Positions 31,197 through 46,640 of a DNA stretch of 64,000 nucleotides are shown one piece after another; position 1 is the stretch's first letter, and every line of letters starts with the position of its first letter. The stretch is from Eriocheir sinensis (lineage: Eukaryota > Arthropoda > Malacostraca > Decapoda > Varunidae): NCBI RefSeq assembly GCF_024679095.1, contig NW_026110552.1, positions 186,001 through 250,000 of the forward strand. The letters are read 5' to 3'. The position numbers and the translations under genes were made by a program. The notes beneath the pieces were generated by a model. That model searched no databases. It was not told the DNA's origin and saw only the letters and a list, made by a program, of their open reading frames with translations.

Positions 31197-31227
31197 TTAG
31201 GTTATCTTAGGTTATCTTTAGGTTACC
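31197..31227 (+). repeat. Three short TTAGGTTAtC-type repeats at a local duplication joint
   Basis: TTAGGTTATC occurs at 31,197-31,206 and 31,207-31,216, followed by TTTAGGTTACC at 31,217-31,227. It sits between two copies of the B monomers carrying TTATTTTATGTTTATTTTG and TGTATTTGTATTTAGG (about 31,110-31,200 and 31,226-31,305). Other B copies have a single TTTAGGTTATTTTATG here. Confidence 0.9.
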
Positions 31228-34200
31228 TTATTTTATGTTTATTTTGAATATTTATTTCATTCAATTTTAAATAATTTTATGTGTATATTTGTATTTGTAT
31301 TTAGGTTTTTTCATGTGTATTTTGTATATGTATTTTCATCCAAAATTACATTATTTTATTGGTATTTTCTTAATTTAATTCGATACGAATTTAGATTATT
31401 TCATAGGTATTTTGTATACATATTTTTATACTCATTTACATTATCTAAAGTGTGTTTTGTATATATATTTGTATATATATTTATTTTATGTTCATTTTTG
31501 TACATATATTTTTATAGAAATTTGCGTTATTTTATGTATATAGTTTTATATAAAATTACGTTATTTTTTGTGCATTTTGTATATTAATATTTATACAAAT
31601 ACACATTCTTTTAATGGTATATTGTTTATTTACATTTATACGAATTTACATTATTTTATGTGTATTTTGTATACATTTTTTTATTCGTACTTACCTAATA
31701 TTATGTGTATTTTGTATATGTATTTTTATAGAAATCTACGTTATTTTATGTGTATTCGTATATATATTTTGAAACAAATTTACATTATTTTATATGTATT
31801 TTGCATATCTATTTCAATACAAATTTACCTTATTGTATGTTCATTTTGTATATTTATTTTAATACAAATTCAAATATTTTATGTGTATTTTGGTATCAAT
31901 AATTTAAAAAAAAAAGCGTTAATTTAGAGGTATTTTGCAGCTTAATTTTCATATAAATTTACATTATTTTATTAATATTCTGTGTATATATTTTGATACG
32001 ATTTTACATTATTCTATTTGTGTTTTGTATATATTTTTTTATACATATTTACATTATTTAATGTGTATTTTGAGTATATATTTCATACAAATTTACGTTA
32101 TTATATGTGTATATGTTTATATATTTTGTTTCAAAATTACATTATTTTATGTGTATTTTGTATATGTATTTCAATAGAAATTAACATAATTTTATGTGTA
32201 TTTTGTATATTTCTTTTCATACAAATTTAAATTATTTTTGTGTATTTTTGTATATAGTTTTATACAAATTTAGGTTATTTTATGTACGCATTTACATTAT
32301 TTAATGTGTGTTTTGTATATATATTTTTATCCAAAGTTACTTTATTTTACGTTCATTTTTGGACATTATTTTATATGTATTTGTATATGTTTTTTCATAC
32401 AAATTTACATGTATTGATATTTCGTTTATTTAGTTTGATACGAATTACATGATTATATGTGTATTTTGTACATATTTTTTATACGTATTTACATTACTTA
32501 ATCTGTATTTTGTTTATATATTTTTAAACAAATTTACGTTATTATATGTATTTTTATAAATATTTTGATACAAATTTACTTTATTTTATCTATTTTGTAT
32601 ATACATTTCAATTCAAATTTAGCTTATTTTATCTGTATTTTGTATATCTATTTTCATACGAATTTAATTACTTCTTTGTATTTTTGTATAGTTTTATACA
32701 AATTTAGGTTATTTTATGTGTATTTTGTATATTTATATTTATACAAATACACATTCTTTCATTGGTATTTTGTTTATTTATTTTGATACGAATTTACATT
32801 ATTTTATGTGTATTTTGTATACATTTTCTTATACGTATTTACTTAATTTTATGTGTTTTTTGTATATATATTTTTATACAAATCTACGTTATTTTATGTG
32901 TATTCGTATATATATTTTGAAACAAATTTACATTGTTTTATTTATATTTTGCATATCTATTTCAATACAGATTTACCTTATTGTATGTGTATTTTATATA
33001 TTTATTTTAATACAAATTAATTTTTTCATGTGTATTTTGGTATATATATTTTTATAAAAAAAATGCGTTATTTAATGGGTATTTTGCATCTTTATTTTCA
33101 TACAAATTTACATTGTTTTATTAATATTCTGTGTATTTAATTTGATACGATTTTACATTTTTCTATTTGTGTTTTGTATATTTTTTTATACATATTTACA
33201 TTATTTAATGTATTTGTTTATGTATTTTCATTCAAATTTACAGTATTTTTATGTGTATTTTGTATGTGTTTCAATACAAATTTACTAATTTTATGTGTAT
33301 TTTGTGTTATTTTCGCTAATTTAAATTATTTTGTGTATTTTTGTATATAGTTTTATACAATTATGTTATCTTATGTGTATTTTGTGTGTTTATTTTTCAT
33401 ACAATACACATTATTTATTGACATTTTGTTTTATTTATTTTGACGCGAATTACATTATTTAATGTATATTTTGTATATCTATTTTCACACAAATTAAATT
33501 ACTGTGTATTTTTGCATATAGTTTTATAAATTTACGTTATTTATTTGTATTTTGTAAAATTTATATATACAATACACTTTCTTTTATTAGTATTTTGTTT
33601 ATTTATTTTGATAAGTTTACATTATTTTATGTATTTTGTATACCTTTTTTATACGTATTTACTTCATTTTATGTGTATTTTGTATATTTATTTTCATAGA
33701 AATCTACGTTATTTTATGTGTATTCGTATATATATTTTGAAAAAAATTTACATGGTTTTATATGTATTTTGCATATCTGTTTCAATACAAATTTACCTTA
33801 TTGTATGTGCTTTTTGTATATTTATTTTAATACAAATTCAAATATTTTAAGTGTGTCTTGGTATAAATATTTTTATAAAAAATGCGTTATTTTATGGGTA
33901 TTTTGCATCTTAATTTTCATACAAATTTACATTATTTTATTAATATTCTGTGTATTTATTTTGATACGATTTTATATTATTTTATTTGTGTTTTGTATAT
34001 ATTCTTTTATACATATTTACATTATTTAATGTGTATTTTTTATATATATTTTATACAAATTTACGTTATTTTAAGTGTTTTTGTTTATGTATTTTCATTC
34101 AAATTTACATTATTTTATGTGTATTTTGTAAATGTATTTCAATACAAATTTATCTAATTTTATGAGTATTTTGTATATTTATTTTCATACAAATTAAAAT

Positions 34201-34341
34201 TATTTTTGTGTATTTTTGTATATAGTTTTATACAAATTTAGGTGATTTTATGTGTATATTGTATATCTATTTTCATACAAATACACATTCTTTTACTTAT
34301 ATTTTGTTTATTTAATTTGACACGAATTTACATATGTAGGT

Positions 34342-34443
<102 letters not shown>

Positions 34444-35643
34444 TCGTGTTTACATCATTTGATGTGTATTTTGTATATATATTTCTATAGAAATCTACGT
34501 TGATTTATGAGTATTCGTATATAGATTTTGAAATAAATTTACACTGTTTTATGTGTATTTTGCATATTTTTTCAATACAAATTTACCTTATTGTATATGC
34601 ATTTTGTATATTAATTTTAACACAAATTTAATTATGCTATGTGTATTTTTGTATATGTATTTTTATAAAATATGCTTTATTTTATGGGTATTTTACATTT
34701 TTATTTTCATACAAATTTACATTATTTTATTTATATTGTTTTTTTGTTTTTTTTAAACAATTTTACATTATTTTATGTGTATTTTGTATATCTATTTTTA
34801 AACGTATTTACTTAATTTTATGTGTATTTTGTATATATATTTTTTTAGAAATCTACGTTATTTTATATGTATTCGTAAATATATTTTGAAACAAATTTAC
34901 ATTGTTTTATATGTATTTTGCATATATCTTTCAATACAAATTTCATTTATTGTATGTGAATTTTGCATCTTTATTTTCATACAAATTCAAATATTTTATG
35001 TGTATTTTGGTATATATATTTTTATAAGAAATGCGCTATTTGATGGGAATTTTGCATCTTTATTTTCATACAAATTTACATTATTTTATTAATATTCGGT
35101 GTATTTATTTTGTTACGATTTCACATTATTCTATTTTTTTGTAATATTTTTTATAAATATTTACATTATTTAATGTATCTTGCATCTTTTATCGTAATTT
35201 TGTTTATTTATTTTATACGAATTTACATTATTTTAGGTGTATTTGATATGTATTTTTATACTTATTTATATCATTATATTTGTTTTTGAATATATATTTT
35301 CATAGAAATTTACTCTATTTTGGGTATTCGTATATATTTTGATACAAATTTACATTATTTATGTTTATTTTGCATATCTATTTCAATACAAATTTACCAT
35401 ATTGTATGTCTATTTTGTATATTTATTTCAATACAAATTTAATTATTTTATTTGTATTTTTGTAAAAATATGCGTTATTATTTGGGTATTTTGCATCTTT
35501 ATTTTCATACAAATTTACATTATTTTAATGATATTCTGTTTATTTATTTTGATACGATTTTCCATTATTCTATGTGTATCTTGTATATATATTTATACAC
35601 ATTTACATAATTTAATGTGTATTTTGTATATATTTTATATAAC

Positions 35644-38600
35644 CAAATCAAAATTTGTATAAAACTATATACAAAAATACAAAAATAATTTAAATTGTTT
35701 GAAAAGAAAATATACAAAATATAAAATTAGGTAAATTTGAATGAAAATATAAAAACAAATACACTTAAAATAACGTAAATTTGTATAAAATATATATGCA
35801 AGATACACATTAAATAATGTAAATGTGTATAAAAAAATATATACAAAAAACAAATAGAATAATGTAAAATCGTATCAAAATAAATACACAGAATATCAAT
35901 AAAATAATGTAAATTTGTATGAAAATAAAGATTCAAAATTCCCAAAAATTATCGCATTTTTATAAAAATATATATACCAAAATACACATAAAATATTTAA
36001 ATTTGTATTGAAATAAATATACAAAATGCATATACAGTAAGGTAAATTTGTATTAAAAGAGATATTCAAAAATACATATATAGCAATGTAAATTTGTTTC
36101 AAAATATATATACGAATACACATAAAATAAAGTACATTTCTATAGAAATATATATACAAAATACATATGAAATTATGTAAATACGTATAAAAATATATAT
36201 ACAAAATACATATCAAATAATGTAAATTCGTGTCAAAATAAATAAACAAAATATCATGAAAAGAATGTGTATTTGTATATAAATAGATAATAGATAATAA
36301 ATTTGTATAAATATATATATGCAAGATACTCATTAAATAATGTAAATATGTATAAAAAAGTATATACAAAAAACAGATAGAATAATGTAAATTCGTATCA
36401 AAATAAATACACCGAATATTAATAAAATAATGTAAATTTGTATGAAAATAAAGATGCAAAATTCCCATAAAATAGCGCATTTCTTATAAAAATATATATA
36501 CCAAAATACACATAAAATATTTAAATTTGTATTGAAATAAATATACAAAATACACATACAATAAGGTAAATTTGTATTGAAAGAGATATGCAAAAATACA
36601 TATAAAACAATGTAAATTTGTTTCAAAATATATATACGAATACAAATAAAAAAAAAGTAGATTTCTATAAAAATATATATACAAAATACACATAAAATTA
36701 AGTAAATACGTATAAAAAATGTGTATTTGTAAAAATATAAATATACAAAATACACATAAAATATCGTAAATTTGTATAAAACTGTATACAAAAATACACA
36801 GAAGTAATTAAATTTGTATGAAAATATATATACAAAATACAGCTAAAATAAGCTAAATTTGAATTGAAATGTACATACAAAATACATAAAATCATGTAAA
36901 TCTGTATCAAAATATTTATACAAATACATATATTAACGTAGATTTGTTTAAAAATATATAAACAAAATACACATTAAGTAATGTAAATACGTATAAAAAA
37001 TATGTACAAAATACACATATAATCATGTAATTCGTATCAAAATAAATAAACAAAATAGCAATAAAATAATGTAAATTTGTGAGAAAACATATACAAATAA
37101 CGCAAATTTCTATAAAATATATGTACAAAATGCATATAAAATAAAGTAAATTTGCAAAAAAATATATATACAAAACACACACTAAATAATGTAAATGCGT
37201 ACATAAAATAACCTAAATTTGTATAAAACTATATACAAAAATACACAAAAATAATTTATATTTGTTTGAAAAGAAATATACAAAATACACATAAAATTAG
37301 GTAAATTTGTATTGAAATACATATACAAAATACACATCAAATAATGTAAATTTGAATGAAATTATATAAACAAATACACTTAAAATAACGTAAATTTGTA
37401 TAAAATATATATGCAAGATACACATTAAATAATGTAAATGAGTATAAAAATATATATACAAAAACAAATAGAATAATGTAAAATCATATCAAAATAAATA
37501 CACAGAATATCAATAAAATAATGTAAATTTGTATGAAAATAAAGATACAAAATTCCCAAAAATTATCGCATTTTTTATAAAAATATATTTACCAAAATAC
37601 ATATAAAATATTTAAATTTGTATTGAAATAAATATACAAAATGCATATACAGTAAGGTAAATTTGTATTGAAAGAGATACTCAAAAATACATATAAAACA
37701 ATGTAAATTTGTTTCAAAATATATATACGAATACACATAAAATAAAGTAGATTTCTATAGAAATATATATACAAAATACATATGAAATTATGTAAATACG
37801 TATAAAAATAGATATACAAAATACATATCAAATAATGTAAATTCGTGTCAAAATAAATAAACAAAATATCATGAAAAGAATGTGTATTTGTATGAAAATA
37901 GATAATAGATAATAAATTTGAATAAAATATATATGCAAGATACACATTAAATAATGTAAATATGTATAAAAAAGTATATACAAAAAACAAATAGAATAAT
38001 GTAACATCGTATCAAAATAAATACACCGATTATTAATAAAATAATGTAAATTTGTATGAAAATAAAGATGCAAAATTCCCATAAAATAGCGCATTTCTTA
38101 TAAAAATATATATACCAAAATACACATAAAATATTTAAATTTGCATTGAAATAAATATACAAAATGCACATACAATAAGGTAAATTTGTATTGAAAGAGA
38201 TATGCAAAAATACATATAAAACAATGTAAATTTGTTTCAAAATATATATACGAATACACATAAAATAACGTAGATTTCTATAAAAATATATATACAAAAT
38301 ACACATAAAATGAAGTAAATACCTATAAAAAAATGTATACAAAATACACATAAAATAATGTAAATTCGTATCAAAGTAAATAAACAAAATACCAATAAAA
38401 GAATGTGTATTTGTATAAATATAAATATACAAAATACACAAAAAAATAACGTTAATTTATATAAAACTATATACAAAAATACACAGAAGTAATTAAATTT
38501 GTATGAAAATATATACAAAATACACACAAAATAAGCTAAATTTGAATTGAAATATATATACAAAATACATGAAATAAAGTAAATTTGTATCAAAATATTT

Positions 38601-38780
38601 ATACAAATACACATATAATAACGTAAACTTGTATGAAAATATATAAACAAAATACACATTAAATAATGTAAATAAGTATAAAGAAATATGTACAAAATAC
38701 ACATTTAATCATGTAATTCGTATCAAAATAAATAAACAAAATACCAAAAAAATAATATAAATTTGTATGAGTAAACGTGT
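35644..38780 (-). repeat. Orientation block 21: reverse tandem of about 1.6-1.7 kb units
   Basis: Unit one (about 35,730-37,030): m13-m9, m8-m5, D with AGATAATAGATAATAAAT, m9-m1 shortened, E. Then F (37,000-37,230) and unit two (37,360-38,780) with the same order. Offset between units is about 1,617 bp near D and about 1,687 bp near E. In unit one m4-m2 are lost around 36,715-36,725. It ends at GTAAACGTGTATGTTGC (38,772-38,788). Confidence 0.82.
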
Positions 38781-40575
38781 ATGTTGCATATTTTTTGAAT
38801 ACAAATTTACCTTATTATATACGCATTTTGTATATTAATTTTAATATATGTGTATTTGAATATATATTTTGATACAAATTTACATTATTTTATGTATTTT
38901 CTATATTTATTTCAATTCAAATTTAGCTTATTTTATGTGTCTTTTGTATATTTATTTTCATACAAATTTAATTATTTTTGTTTATTTTTGTATATAGTTT
39001 TATACAATTTTACGTTATTTTATGTGTATTTTGTATATTTATATTTATATAAGTAAACATTCTTTTATTGGCATTTAGTTTATTTATTTTGATACGAATT
39101 TACATTATTTTATGTGTATTTTGTATACATTTTCTTATACGTATTTACTTCATTTTATGTGTATTTTGTATATATATTTTTATAGAAATCTACGTTATTT
39201 TATGTGTATTCGTATATATATTTTGAAACAAATTTACATTGTTTTATGTGTATTTTGCATATCTATTTCAATACAAATTTACCTTATTGTATGTGCATTT
39301 TGTATATTTATTGTAATACAAATTTAAATATTTTGTGTATTTTGGTATATATATTTTCATAAAAAATGCGTTGTTTTATGGGTATTTTGCATCTTTATTT
39401 TCATACAAATTTACATTATTTTATTAATATTCTGTGTATTTATTTTGATACTATTTTACATTATTCTATTTGTGTTTTGTATATATTTTTTTATACATAT
39501 TTACATTATTTAATGTGTATTTTCTATATATATTTCATACAAATTTACGTTATTTTAGGTGTATTTGTTTATATATTTTCATTCAAATTTACATTATTTT
39601 ATGTGTATTTTGTATATGTATTTCAATAGAAATTTAACTAGTTTTATGTGTATTTTGTATATATATTTTTATACAAATTTAAATTATTTTTGTGTATTTT
39701 TTTAATAGTTTTATACATATTTACAATATTTATGTGTATTTTGTATTTTCATACAAATACACATTCTTTTATTGATATTTTGTTTATTTATTTTGATGCG
39801 AATTTACATTATTTAATGTGTATTGTGTATATATATTTTTATACGTATTTACGTCATTTCATGTGTATTTTGTATATATATTTCTATAGAAATATACGTT
39901 ATTTTATGTGTATTCGTATATATATTTTGAAACAAATATACATTGTTTTATGTGCATTTTGTATATTTTTTCAATACAAATTTCCCTTATGGTAGATGCA
40001 TTTTGTATATTAATTTTAATACAAGTTCAATTATTCTATGTGTATTCTTGTATATGTATTTTTAAAAAAATATGCTTTATTTTATGGGTATTTTGCATCT
40101 GTATTTTCATACAAAATTACATTATTTTATTGATATTCTGTGTATTTATTTTGATATGATTTTACATTATTCTATGTATATTTTGTATATCTAATTTATA
40201 CAAATGTACGTTATTTTATGTGAATTTGTTTTCATTTCATACAAATTTACATTATTTTATGTGTATTTTGTACATGTATTTAAATACAAATTTAACTAAT
40301 TATATGTGTATTTTTTATATCTATTTTCATACAAATTGAAATTTATTTTTTTGTTTTTTTTGTATATACTTTTATTCAAATTTTCGTAATTTTATGTGTA
40401 TTTTGTATATTTATTTTCCTACATATATACGTTCTTTTATCGGAATTTTGTTTATTTATTTTGATACGAATTTCCATTTTTTTAGGTGTATTTGATATAT
40501 ATATTTTTATACTTATTTACATAATTTTATATGTATTTTGAATATATATTTTCATAGAAATTTACCCTATATGTA
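38781..40575 (+). repeat. Orientation block 22: E fragment, complete H cycle, H2, odd monomers
   Basis: Short H2 start, E fragment (38,850-39,010), complete m1-m16 (39,012-39,721), m2-m6, H2-like units (39,960-40,310) and monomers with CTTTTATCGGAATTTTG (40,310-40,570). It flips at TTTACCCTATATGTATATAC. Its reverse is found in 4,896-6,290. Confidence 0.83.
39012..39721 (+). repeat. Reference copy of the 16-monomer higher-order repeat H (~714 bp)
   Basis: All sixteen monomers appear once and in order. Markers are: m1 TATTTATATTTATA; m2 ACATTCTTTTATTGG; m3 GTATACATTTTTTTATACG or its near variant; m4 ACTTCATTTTATG with TATAGAAATCT; m5 TATTCGTATATATATTTTGA; m6 ACATTGTTTTATG with GCATATC; m7 ACCTTATTGTATGTGCATTT; m8 TTTTGGTATATATATTTT; m9 GCGTTGTTTTATGGGTATTT; m10 TTATTAATATTCTGTG; m11 TTATTCTATTTGTGTTTTGT; m12 ACATTATTTAATGTG; m13 GTGTATTTGTTTATATATTT; m14 TGTATATGTATTTCAATA; m15 TAGTTTTATGTG (elsewhere CTAATTTTATGTG); m16 AAATTATTTTTGTG. 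Expected lengths of m1-m16 sum to 714 bp; this copy is about 710. Confidence 0.85.
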
Positions 40576-42490
40576 TATACAAAAAAAACACAAAAATAAA
40601 TTTGTAAGAAAATAAATATACAAAATACACATAAAATTAGGTAAATTTGTATTGAAATACATATACAAAATACACTTAAAATAATGTAAATTTGAATGAA
40701 ATTATATAAACAAAAACACTTAAAATGACGTTAATTTGTATAAAATATTTATAAAAAATACACATTAAATAATGAAAATATGTATAAAAAAATATATACA
40801 AAACACAAATAGTATAATATAAAATCATATCAAAATATATACACAGAATATTAATAAAATAATGTACATTTGTATGAAAACTAAGATGCAAAATACCTAT
40901 AAAATAACGCATTTTTTATAAAATTATATATACCAAAATACACATAAAATATTTGAATTTGTATTAAAATAAATATACAAAATGCACATACAATAAGGTA
41001 AATTTGTATTGAAATAGATATGCAAAAAACATATAAAACAATGTGAATTTGTTTCAAAATATATATACGAATACACATAAAATAACGTAGATTTCTATAA
41101 ATATATATCTACAAAATACAAATAAAATTAAGTAAATACGAATCAAAAATGTATACAAAATACACATAAAATAATGTAAATTCGTATAAATATAAATAAA
41201 CAAAATACCAATAAGAGAATGTGTATTTGTATAAATATAAATATACAAAATGCACATAAAATAACGTAAATTTGTATAAAACTATATACAAAAATACACA
41301 GAAGTAATTAAATTTGTATGAAAATAGATATACAAAATACACACAAAATAAGCTAAATTTGAATTGAAATATACATACAAAATACATAAAATAAAGTAAA
41401 TTCGTTTCAAAATATTTTTAACAAATACACATATAATAACGTAAATTTGTAAAAAAAATATGTAAACAAAATACACATTAAGTAATGTAAATACGTATAA
41501 AAAAATATTTACAAAATACACCAATAATCAAGTCATTCGTATCAAAATAAATAAACAAAAAACTAATTAAATAATGTAAATTTGTATGAGAAAACATATA
41601 CAAAATACACATAATATAACGTTTAAAGTTTCTATAAAAATATATGTACAAAAATGCACATAAAATTAGTTTGCATAAAAAAATATATACAAAACACATT
41701 AGATAATGTAAATGAGTATAAAAATATGTATACAAAATACCTATGAAATAATCTAAATTCGTATCGAGTTAAATTAAGAAAATAACAATAAAATAATGTA
41801 ATTTTGGATGAAAAAATATATAGAAAACACATAAAATAACCTAAATACAAATACAAATATACACATTAAATAATTTAAAATTGAATGAAATAAATATACA
41901 AAATAAACATAAAATAAGGTAAATTTGTAATAAAATATATGTAAGAATACACATAAAATAATATAAATTTGTATGAAAATATATATACAAATACACATAA
42001 AATAACATGAATTTGTATAAAATGTTTCAAAATATATACGAATACACACAATAAAATAACGTAAATTTTATGAAAATGTATATAAAATACATAAAATAGT
42101 TTAAATACGTAGAAAATATATATATACAAAATACACATAAAATAATGTAAATTCGTAAAAAATTAAATACACAAAATTCCAATAAAAGAATGTATATTTG
42201 TAGGAAAATATATATACAAAAAACAAATAAAATAACTAAAATTTGTATAAAAATATATACAAATATACACAAAAATAATTTAAATTTGTTTGAAAATAGA
42301 TATGCAAAATACGCATAAAGTTAGGCAAATTTGTATTGAAATACATATACAAAACTCACATAAAATAATGTAAATTTGTATGAAAATATATAAACAAATA
42401 CATATAAAATCACGTAAATTTGGATAAAATATATATATACAAAATAAACATTAAATATTTTAGATATGTATAAAAATATATTATATTATA
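40576..42490 (-). repeat. Orientation block 23: reverse H, E, B, G
   Basis: Reverse m16-m1 (40,580-41,290), E (to 41,640), B (41,640-42,070), G (42,080-42,490). The m9 carries the rare spelling shared with 4,550-4,600. The flip TATTATATTATATATATCTT lies at about 42,480-42,500. Confidence 0.84.
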
Positions 42491-45400
42491 TATATCTTTA
42501 TTGATATTTGCGTTATTTATGTGTATTTTGTATATGTTTTCGCATAGAAATTTACATTATTTTATTGGTATTTTGTCTATTTATTTTGATACGATTTACA
42601 TGAATATTTGTGTATTTTTTACATTTTTTTATGCGTATTTACATTATTTAATGTGTATTTTGTTTATATATTTTTATACAAATTTACGTTATTATATGTG
42701 TATTTGTATAGGTATTTTGATACAAATTTACATTATTTTATGTATTTTGTATATATATTTCAATTCAAATTTAGCTTATTTTATGTGTATTTTGTATATC
42801 TATTTATTTTAATATAAAATCAAATATTTTATGTTTTTTCGTATATATATTTTTATAAAAAAAATGCGTTATTTTATGGGTATTTTGCATCTTAATTTTC
42901 ATACATATTTACATTATTTTATTAATATTTTCTGTATTTATTTTGATACGATTTTACATTATTTTATTTGTGTTTTGTATATATTTTTTTATACATATGT
43001 ACATTATTTAATGTGTTTTTTGTATATATATTTGATACAAATTTACGTTATTTTAAGCCTATATGTTTATATGTTTTCATTCAAATTTACATTATTTTAT
43101 GTGTATTTTGTATATGTATTTCAATACAAATTTACCTATTTTTATATGTTTTTTGTATATTTATTTTCATACAAGTTTAAATTATTTTTGTGTATTTTTG
43201 TATATAGTTTTATACAAATTTAGGTTATTTTATGTGTATTTTGTATATCTATTTTCATACAAATACACATTCTTTTCATGATATTTTGTTTATTTATTTT
43301 GACACGAATTAACATTATTTAATGTGTATTTTGTATATATATTTTTATACGTATTTACATTATTTCAAGTGTATTTTGTATATATATTTCTATAGAAATC
43401 TCCGTTATTTTATGTGTATTCGTATATACATTTTGAAACAAATTTACATTATTTTATGTGTATTTTGCATATTTTTTCAATACAAATTTATCTTATTGTA
43501 TGTGCATTTTGTATATTAATTTTAATACAAATTTGATTAATCTATGTGTATTTTTGTATATGTATTTTTATAAAAATATGCTTTATTTTATGGGTATTTT
43601 GCATCTTTATTTTCATACAAATTTACATTATTTTATTGATATTCTGTGTATTTATTTTGATATGATTTTACATTATTCTATGTGTATTTTGTATATATAT
43701 TTTATATAAAATGTATTTGTTTTCATTTCATACAAATCTACATTATTTTATGTGTTTTTTGTCCATGTATTTAAATACAAATTTAACTAGTTATATGTGT
43801 ATTTTGTATATCTATTTTGTATGTATATTTTCATAGAAATTTACTCTATTTTATGAGTATTCGTATATATATTTTGATACAAATTTACATTATTGATGTA
43901 TATTTTGCATATGTATTTCAATACAAATTTACTTTATTGTACGTGCATTTTGTATATTTATTTTAATACAAATTTAACTATTTTATATGTATTTTTGTAT
44001 ATATATTTTTATGCAAATATGCGTTATTATATGGATATTTTGCATCTTTATTTTCATACAAATTTATATTATTTTATTGATATTCTCTTTATTTATTTTG
44101 ATACGATTTAACATTATTCTATGTGTATTTTGTATATTTTTTTTTATACATATTTACATTATTTAATGTTCATTTTCTATATATATTTTATCCAAATTTA
44201 CATTATTTTATGTGTATTTGTTTATATATTTTCATACAAATTTACATTATTTTATGTGTTTTTTGTATATATATTTTTCTACGTATTTAAATTATTTTAT
44301 GTGTATTTTGTATATACATTTTCATAAAAAAATACGTTATTTTATTGTGTGTATAAGTATATATTTTGATACAAATTTTATACAAATTCATGTTATTTAA
44401 TGTGTATTTGTATATATATTTTCATACAAATTTATGTTATTTTATGTGTATTTTTTCATATATTTCATTACAAATTTACCTTATTTTATGTTTATTTTGT
44501 ATATTTATTTCACTCAATTTTAAATCATTTTATGTGTATATTTGTATTTGTATTTAGGTTATTTTATGTGTATTTTGTATATATATTTTCATCCAAAATT
44601 ACATTATTTTATTGATATTTTCTTAATTTAATTCGATACGAATTTAGATTATTTCATAGGTATTTTGTATACATATTTTTATACTCATTTACATTATCTA
44701 AAGTGTGTTTTGTATATATATTTTTATGCAAATTTATTTTATGTTCATTTTTGTACATATATTTTTATAGAAATTTGCGTTATTTTATGTATATAGTTTT
44801 ATATAAATTTACGTTATTTTATGTGCATTTTGTATATTTATATTTATACAAATACACATTCTTTTATTGGTATATTGTTTATTTACATTTATACGAATTT
44901 ACATTATTTTATGTGTATTTTGTATACATTTTTTATACGTATTTACTTAATATTATGTGTATTTTGTATATGTATTTTTATAGAAATCTACGTTATTTTA
45001 TGTGTATTCGTAAATATATTTTGAAACAAATTTACATTATTTTATATGTATTTTGCATATCTATTTCAATACAAATTTACCTTATTGTATGTGCATTTTG
45101 TATATTTATTTTAATACAAATTCAAATATTTTATGTGTATTTGGTATCAATATTTTTATAAAAAATTCGTTATTTTATAGGTATTTTGCATCTTAATTTT
45201 CATACAAATTTACATTATTTTATTAATATTCTGTGTATATATTTTGATACGATTTTACATTATTCTATTTGTGTTTTGTATATATTTTTTTATACATATT
45301 TACATTATTTAATGTGTATTTTATATATATATTTCATACAAATTTACGTTATTATATGTGTATTTGTTTATATATTTTCTTTCAAATTTACATTATTTTA

Positions 45401-46640
45401 TATGTATTTTGTATATGTATTTGAATACAAATTAACCTAATTTTATGTGTATTTTGTATATTTCTTTTCATACAAATTTAAATTATTTTTGTGTATTTTT
45501 GTATATAGTTTTATACAAATTTAGGTTATTTTATGTACGGATTTACATTATTTAATGTGTGTTTTGTATATATATTTTAATCCAAAGTTACTTTATTTTA
45601 CGTTCATTTTTGGACATATATTTTTATGGAAATTAGCGTTATTTTATATGTATTTGTATATGTTTTCTCATACAAATTTACATTATTTTATTGATATTTT
45701 GTTTATTTAGTTTGATACGAATTACATGATTATATGTGTATTTTGTACATATTTTTTATACGTATTTACATTACTTAATGTGTATTTTGTTTATATATTT
45801 TTAAACAAATTTACGTTATTATATGTATTTTTATAAATATTTTTATACAAATATACATTATTTTATGTATTTTCTATATACATTTCAATTCAAATTTAGC
45901 TTATTTTATCTGTATTTTGTATATCTATTTTCATACGAATTTAATAACTTCTGTGTATTTTTGTATATAGTTTTATAAAAATTTACGTTATTTTATGTGT
46001 ATTTTGTATATTTATATTTATAAAAATACACATTCTTTTATTGGTATTTTGTTTATTTATTTTGATACGAATTTACATTATTTTATGTCTATTTTGTATA
46101 CATTTTCTTATACGTATTTACTTCATTTTATGTGTATTTTGTATATATTTTTATACAAATCTACGTTATTTTATGTGTATTCGTATATATATTTTGAAAC
46201 AAATTTATATTGTTTTATATGTATTTTGCATATCTATTTCAATACAGATTTACCTTATTGTATGTGTATTTTGTATATTTATTTTAATACAAATTAATTT
46301 TTTCATGTGTATTTTGGTATATATATTTTTATAAAAAAAATGCGTTATTTAGTGGGTATTTTGCATCTTTATTTTCATACAAATTTACATTGTTTTATTA
46401 ATATTCAGTGTATTTATTTTGATACGATTTTACATTATTCTATTTGTGTTTTGTATATATTTTTTTTATACATATTTACATTATTTAATGTGTATTTTGT
46501 ATATTTTAAAACAAATTTACGTTATTTTATGCGCATCTGTTAAAATATTTTGATACAAATTTACCTTATTTTATGTATTTTGTATATATATTTTAATACA
46601 AATTTAGTTTATTTTATGTATATTTTGTATATCTATTTTC
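42491..46640 (+). repeat. Orientation block 24: E, H, H2, H3, B, H, F, E, H
   Basis: E (42,510-42,800), m8-m17 (to 43,270), H2 (43,270-43,790), H3 (43,800-44,330), B (44,335-44,800), a full H cycle (44,810-45,530), F (45,534-45,740, with CGTTCATTTTTGGACAT), E (to 45,965), m1-m11 and the GCGCATCTGTT stretch. The first 2.7 kb parallel 12,451-15,090, after which this copy continues with m10-m16 and F rather than C. Confidence 0.83.

Noticed and set aside
31197..31227. Telomere-like TTAGG motif
   Set aside because: There are only three copies of a 10-bp TTAGGTTATC motif within a satellite monomer. This is a local slippage product, not an array of five-base telomere units.
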